A stretch of 64,000 bases of DNA from contig NZ_JAPZDS010000004.1 in NCBI RefSeq assembly GCF_029813115.1, forward strand, positions 1-64,000. Reading direction: 5' to 3'. Shown here one piece after another: positions 63,292-64,000 of the stretch. Position 1 is the first letter of the stretch. The number at the start of each line of letters is the position of its first letter. Position numbers and translations under genes: made by a program. The DNA comes from Aureimonas sp. SK2. Its GTDB lineage: Bacteria; Pseudomonadota; Alphaproteobacteria; Rhizobiales; Rhizobiaceae. The notes under the pieces were generated by a model. That model ran no database searches and was not told where the DNA came from. It saw only the letters and a list, made by a program, of their open reading frames with translations.

Positions 63292-64000
63292 TCAGGCTGC
63301 CTCGCGCTCCGTCTCGAAGAACAGCGCCTGGCTGATCAGCGCCTTCACCATGTCCGGGTTGAACGGCTTGGTGACGAGGAAGGTCGGCTCCGGCCGCTCG
63401 CCCGTCAGGAGGCGCTCGGGGAAGGCGGTGATGAAGATCACCGGCACGGACACCTTGGCCAGGATGTCGTTCACCGCGTCGATGCCCGAGGACCCGTCCG
63501 CGAGCTGGATATCGGCCAGCACCATGCCCGGCTTCTGCTGCTCGAACAGCGCAATGGCTTCCTTGTGCGTGCGGGCGATGCCCGTCACGCCATGACCGAG
63601 GCTCTCGACCATCTGCTCGATGTCCATCGCGATCAGAGGCTCGTCCTCGATGATCATGATGTTGGTCGAGACCTGGCGGCCGATGTCGGCACTGGCCTGG
63701 CCGATCAGCTCGGAGAAGTCGCTCTCGCCGACCCCGAGGATATGGGCCGCCTCTTCCGTCGTGAAGCCTTCCACCGCCACGAGCAGGAAGGCCTGGCGCG
63801 GCAGCGGCGAAATCCCGCGCAGGTTGCGCGACGCCTTCTCTTCCCAGGCGGACACCGGCGCATCCTCGCGCACGTTCACCTCGACGGACTGCCAGAGCGA
63901 GGAGAACAGCTTGTAGAGCGAGATCCGAGGACTCTCCTGCGTGTCGAACAGGCTGGGCTCGGCGATCAGCGCCTCAAGCACCGCCGCCACATACGCATCG
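63292..64000 (-). CDS. phyR: PhyR, general stress response anti-sigma-factor antagonist (5' partial)
   Basis: The 5' end lies beyond the window. The visible 236 residues start in the sigma-like domain (DAYVAAVLEALIAEPSLF) and continue to the C-terminal receiver: NIMIIEDEPLIAMDIEQMVE, phospho-acceptor Asp in VLADIQLADGSSGID, and Lys in FLVTKPFNPDMV. When phosphorylated, PhyR binds NepR and frees the sigma factor EcfG. nepR and ecfG are usually divergent, thus probably lie just outside the window. Confidence 0.95.
   Translation of the reverse strand, partial: DAYVAAVLEALIAEPSLFDTQESPRISLYKLFSSLWQSVEVNVREDAPVSAWEEKASRNLRGISPLPRQAFLLVAVEGFTTEEAAHILGVGESDFSELIGQASADIGRQVSTNIMIIEDEPLIAMDIEQMVESLGHGVTGIARTHKEAIALFEQQKPGMVLADIQLADGSSGIDAVNDILAKVSVPVIFITAFPERLLTGERPEPTFLVTKPFNPDMVKALISQALFFETEREAA

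Overview
The window is a dense, GC-rich bacterial chromosome segment with about 66 protein genes, two attenuator leader peptides, and no tRNA, rRNA, CRISPR array, insertion sequence or phage gene that I can see. It looks like an alphaproteobacterium of the order Hyphomicrobiales (Rhizobiales). The grounds are a fused TrpE(G) behind a short trpL leader with tandem Trp codons, the PhyR general stress regulator with EcfG-type promoter motifs, the petABC order, a CtcA-type L25, and a MoxR/DUF58/DUF4159 cluster. The family (perhaps Aurantimonadaceae) is only a guess.

Layout. 1-3.2 kb: three small exported proteins, cold-shock protein CspA, and a BA14K-tailed secreted protein. 3.2-12.2 kb: an MBL hydrolase, ilvE, a MarR/response regulator/histidine kinase operon, csaA, proC with a YbjN protein, ubiK, lgt, a MidA methyltransferase. 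12.2-18.8 kb: pgeF, an M24 pita-bread protein, prs, a HAD hydrolase, rplY, pth, ychF. 18.8-23.6 kb: a diguanylate cyclase and the cytochrome bc1 operon petABC. 23.8-30.4 kb: two ABC exporters, trmL, NUDIX, hemF, DUF1059. 30.5-40 kb: cca, a CoA pyrophosphatase-type NUDIX and DUF1285 on the minus strand, divergent from moxR, DUF58, DUF4159 and a large membrane protein. 40-46 kb: patatin, GNAT, glutathionyl-hydroquinone reductase-like GST, NUDIX, metallophosphoesterase, BenE-type transporter. 46-52.2 kb: leuA with a Leu-rich leader and trpE(G) with trpL, the latter followed by a CDF metal transporter. 52.2-60 kb: GST, small exported protein, dppABCDF peptide importer, Mrp/ApbC. 60-64 kb: a HugZ-like protein, two tail-sharing small lipoproteins, and the general stress locus (HWE kinase and phyR, whose 5' end lies beyond the window).

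Most of the window is core metabolism and envelope biology. The less expected signals are regulatory or lie in small genes: two exact GGAAC-N17-CGTT EcfG-type promoters (one before a small exported protein, one before the stress kinase), a classical-looking Leu attenuator, a leaderless-looking trpL, a two-hairpin leader at rplY, an inverted repeat holding the ribosome binding site of a GST gene, a recurring VPG motif in four small exported proteins, and a 19-residue two-Cys tail shared by neighbouring lipoproteins. I could not run searches, so novelty claims are inferences.
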